11,997 nucleotides of DNA from positions 1 to 11,997 of the forward strand of contig JADGJA010000711.1 of NCBI GenBank assembly GCA_027596035.1, given 5' to 3'. The notes beneath the pieces were generated by a model. It worked only from the letters and a program-made list of their open reading frames with translations, was not told the origin of the DNA and searched no databases. Positions 9,075 through 11,997 of the stretch are shown here, piece after piece. The stretch is from Thoreauomyces humboldtii (Eukaryota; Chytridiomycota; Chytridiomycetes; Spizellomycetales; Powellomycetaceae). A program made the translations under genes and the position numbers. The first letter of the stretch is position 1, and each line of letters starts with the position of its first letter.

Positions 9075-11765
9075 TCAGCTGACCGCCCTCGCTTCGACCG
9101 TCTCTCTCGTCGGCAACGGTGGAAGGGCCGGAAGTCCGTCCACCGCCTTGATCCCCGCGAGGGCATCAGGCCCATCTCCGTTCCCACTCGCAGTCTCCTC
9201 GGTGTTGGCGTTCACCGACGCGACCGGTGCCCCGATGGCATCCTCCACGTCCCCGATGACGTCCTCCGCGTCGCCCACCACCTCCCCGACGACGATATCC
9301 TCGTCGCTCTCAGGCCGTATCCACATGACCTCGGCGACGTGAGGGACGCCCACCTTCTTCCGTGGCTTGGTGACAGGAGGAGTGCCGGCCTTGGTGGCGG
9401 TCCCCGAACTCGTCGTCGAGGAGGTGACGACCGTCATCTTGCTCACCGCGGCGGCGGTCGAGCTGGCGAGTTTGTCACGGAAGCTTCCCCATCCTCTCCT
9501 GACCGTCTCGACCGTCGGTTGTCGGGTGGACGGTGGGGTGGCGTCGCTGGCTGGGGTGGCGCTGGTGCTGTTGATTTGTTGCACGGGTTCACGAGGGGCG
9601 GTGACGCTTCTCACCCTTGACATGAAACCCGAGAGTCCGTCCTTGATCGTATCGCCCATGGCCGCCAACTGTTGCTCCCCTTCACTGCCGATCATCTTGA
9701 CGAGCGGATTGGTGGATCCCTGAGATTGCACGGACGAAACATTGGAAGAACTACCGAGCCCCGACCCTGCGTTCAAGGAAGCGGTTGCGGCGGCGGCCTT
9801 CCGAGCTTCCCTGAACTCGAACGCTTGCGCCAGGATGACGGACACATCCGTGATGGGATAATGCTACGGACACGGGAGACGGTGATCAGTCAGAAAAGGA
9901 TCGCTCAATGTCGGACGGATGTGGAGTCACACAACTCCCGCACCTGCAACATGCGCACGCAATCCGCGAAGGATCCTGCCAGCAGCTCCTCCCGTATGCA
10001 GATCAACATGGCACAGCACACGTCGATCAGAAAATCGAACCGTCCTTCACGAAGGTATCCGTCCGGAGACACGCTCAGCGTCGTCTCTCCGTTCTCGTTC
10101 GTCGGGCTCAGGCTCGGGGGGGCTCCGATGTCGACTGCGAGGTCGGAGAGGATGGCGTCCCAGAGCTGTATCACCTCTGGCAGAGCAAACTCCTGGGTGA
10201 GGAGACAGGTGAGCCAACGGAAGGAGAAGAACGCGGCGTGGATGCCCTTTCTTTGCTGATGAAGACAAAAACCTCAAGACGTTAGAACGCTGATCGCAAG
10301 CTCATACCGCCTCAATCAGAGATGAAAACTCACGAAATCCGTCCAGAGTTCGGGATCCCTCCTTCTCAACCTCTTCATCAACCTCGCCATCGAGTTCCCG
10401 ATCCCGTTCCCGCTGCTCTTCTCCATGTCGACCTCGCCCATGGAACCCTTTCGTCCGACGGACCCCAACGCCGAAGCGGACGTTCCAGCGTCCGTGTCGA
10501 CGTTCAAGCTCCCAAGGCTAGCGCTCCTTCCGACCTTCCCTTCCCTGACGTTGTCCAGACTCCTCACAAAGTGATCCCTGAACTCGGACAGGAGCGTCGT
10601 GAAGCAGAAAAAGCTGTCCGCCTCCGCATGGGCGCGGGACTCCTCGTCGCTATCGTTCGCGAACACGTAGTACAGTGGGCCGAGGATCTCGTTCATTCCC
10701 TGCACGTAGCCGATCCCCGGGTTGAGTTTCGCGTAGATGAAGAGGACGCGCTCGATGGCTTCCCAGTGCAGGTCGCGGGTCTCGGTCGCTGGTTTCTCGG
10801 GGATCTCCAAGACTGGTTGCGATGGATCCGGGGAGGACGAAGGAGGCAGAGGGGGCGTGGAAAGATCATTGTCGACAGGGGCGACGGGCGCGACATCTTC
10901 CGAGTCCCGACTGCGAGCGCCAAAGTCGACTCCGTTGAGGTGATCAAGACGCTTGAAGAGGGCTCGGCGGGACTGAATAGGTGAGAATGGCTGAACAGCT
11001 GGTCGCGTTGGAGCAGTATCGTCGGAGGAGGCTGCCGTTGGAGAGGGCATCGTTGCGTCATGCGATGAGTCGGTGTTCAACGGAGAGTATGCGGAAGTAG
11101 GGATCGGGAGCTGGAAGAAGGCAAGATCCGGGAGTGTCCGACGGACATCCTTGTCGATCTGTTCTGGAGTCCAAGAGGCAAGACGCGTCAGCTGTATTGC
11201 GGCCTCAGCAGAGAAAGATTGCAGTTTCGCCCGAATGTTTCCCTTTACCGAGTATTGCCAATTCGTCTCTCCACGTCTGCCACTGTGCCCTCGCGGCCTC
11301 ATCTCCTTGGGCAGGCGGTTCCACGTTCCCCTCCTCGATCCCGGGATCCTTGATGAGCTCCTTCACAAAGGTATAGTAGAGCCCTCGCCGGGAACGCAGG
11401 GTGGAAGTCCATTCCGCGCGAGCATCGTACGGCAGATATTGGAGGAGCAGTTTCCAGCAGGCCGGTCGAGTGTGTGGGTTGTCGGGTATGCCTAGAAATG
11501 GGGGGATGAAGCGGCGTTGAGCTCTGAGCCGAAGGAGGTCACGACCGTCCGCGCCCCTTCCTCTCCCTCGATGCCCCTACCTCGATAGCACAGCTGCCTG
11601 AATGCCTCGTAGTCGTGGGAAATGGGGATCTCTGGTTCTGACGTCAAACGGTCGAAGAGGGCCAGCCTGTGCGAAGAAGGAGCCGGGGCAGGGGTCAGCA
11701 AAACAGGGAACGATGCTACGCAGGAAGGCTGACAGGGATCCTTGCCTCTCTCTGTAGGCATCCAT
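9075..11765 (-). CDS. TBC-domain Rab GTPase-activating protein, TBC1D13-like (six exons)
   Basis: Exons are 11765-11746, 11666-11581, 11491-11249, 11163-10334, 10255-9944 and 9863-9075, coding 759 residues (2280 nt in phase). Introns are 79, 89, 85, 78 and 80 bp. Three (79, 85 and 80 bp) carry CTGAC and the 78-bp one CTAAC as likely branch points. TBC motifs appear in order: GIPDNPHTRPACWKLL at 36-51; the arginine-finger motif IxxDxxR at 119-125 (R125); the glutamine-finger motif YVQGMNE with Q271; HAEADSFFCF; then FFSFRWLTCLLTQEF, RFDFLIDVCCAMLICIRE and the closing PITDV. The order and wording match the TBC1D13 family, in which R and Q fingers speed GTP hydrolysis by Rab GTPases, regulating vesicle traffic. 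Both fingers are present, so it should be active. It is far longer than the roughly 400-residue animal protein. The extra length is a Ser/Pro-rich insert (about 145-240), a Gly/Ser insert (about 325-375), a short insert near 432-463, and a low-complexity tail of about 250 residues with an acidic patch. The first exon depends on a GC-AG intron. Confidence 0.92.
11667..11745 (-). other. Proposed GC-AG intron in the TBC gene
   Basis: The proposed first intron starts AG|GCAAGG, the consensus form of the rare GC donor, and ends in a C/T-rich tract and GCACAG. CTGAC lies about 30 bases before the acceptor. Removing 79 bases joins ATG GAT GCC TAC AGA GAG AG to G CTG GCC, giving MDAYRER-LALFDRL in phase. 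A weaker GT donor 12 bases further in (CT|GTCAGC) is also in phase and would add four residues. The acceptor is supported by both models. Confidence 0.55.
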
Positions 11766-11997
11766 TGGCAGAGGCTGAGAAAGGGTGGGGTCGATGCTGG
11801 ACGAGACGTCTTTACGTTTGCAGAATGGTTCCACAATGGTGAGGTTATGGGGCGCGTTTACGTGTGAACGCATTTGGCACACCCTCCATTATGATGCAGC
11901 AACCTGGTACCGGTATGCAATGTTTTCTTCTGATCAAGAGACCAGCCACTTTCGACAGTGGCGGGGTGCGGCACTTTGTCTTCCCGCCATGACGTCG
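11766..11997 (-). promoter_or_regulatory. 5' flank of the TBC gene, cut by window edge
   Basis: This holds the start of the TBC gene's leader and promoter. An in-frame ATG at 11873 would add 36 residues before the chosen start; its context is weak (C at -3, C at +4) and the added residues look unrelated to the family, so the shorter form was preferred. A CGACGTCA element, one base from a full CRE palindrome, sits at the window edge (11990-11997). No TATA box is evident. Confidence 0.4.

Noticed and set aside
8949..9620. Open frame of 223 codons on the plus strand
   Set aside because: It is antisense to the last TBC exon and has no recognisable domain.
11639..11646. Perfect CRE palindrome TGACGTCA
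   Set aside because: It lies inside exon 2 of the TBC gene and is explained by codons of the conserved segment; a regulatory role is unsupported.
7119..11765. Chitinase and TBC gene as a functional cluster
   Set aside because: They share orientation but are separated by about 490 bases, and no known pathway links them; co-orientation alone is weak evidence.

Overview
This window is nuclear DNA from a eukaryote, most likely a fungus. The protein genes are interrupted by short spliceosomal introns (64-104 bp). They have GT..AG ends, apart from one proposed GC..AG intron, and several carry CTGAC or CTAAC branch-point-like sequences. There is a eukaryotic elongator tRNA-Met with internal Pol III boxes, and the protein families present are common in fungi. 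The phylum cannot be fixed from the sequence alone. There is no sign of a prokaryotic operon, CRISPR array, insertion sequence or virus.

Layout from left to right. Bases 1-625 are the 3' flank of the first gene. Bases 626-2375 (minus strand) encode a two-finger C2H2 zinc-finger protein of 561 residues from two exons, with the intron cutting through the second finger. Bases 2376-6229 hold no convincing protein gene; the part nearest the first gene is its promoter, with a TATAAAT element at 2486-2492 followed by a pyrimidine-rich leader. Bases 6230-6302 (plus strand) are an intronless elongator tRNA-Met(CAU). Bases 6303-7118 are non-coding. Bases 7119-8585 (minus) encode a GH18 chitinase of 428 residues in three exons. 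Bases 8586-9074 are the intergenic gap. Bases 9075-11765 (minus) encode a TBC-domain Rab GTPase-activating protein of the TBC1D13 type, 759 residues in six exons. Its promoter runs off the right edge of the window.

All three protein genes point the same way (minus) and the tRNA points the opposite way. Nothing suggests a shared pathway: a transcription regulator, a chitin hydrolase and a membrane-traffic regulator look like an ordinary chromosomal neighbourhood. The exon models were built by hand from splice signals, reading phase and known family motifs. All junctions close in phase and the coding lengths sum to whole codons. The first exon of the TBC gene and the N-termini of the zinc-finger protein and chitinase are the least certain parts.

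I found no new biological system. The points most worth a second look are the chitinase catalytic motif, which reads S-x-x-D-x-D-x-E instead of D-x-x-D-x-D-x-E, the open Ser/Thr-rich frame just upstream of its start codon, the proposed GC-AG intron in the TBC gene, the intron inside a zinc finger, and a TATA box that doubles as a possible splice donor.
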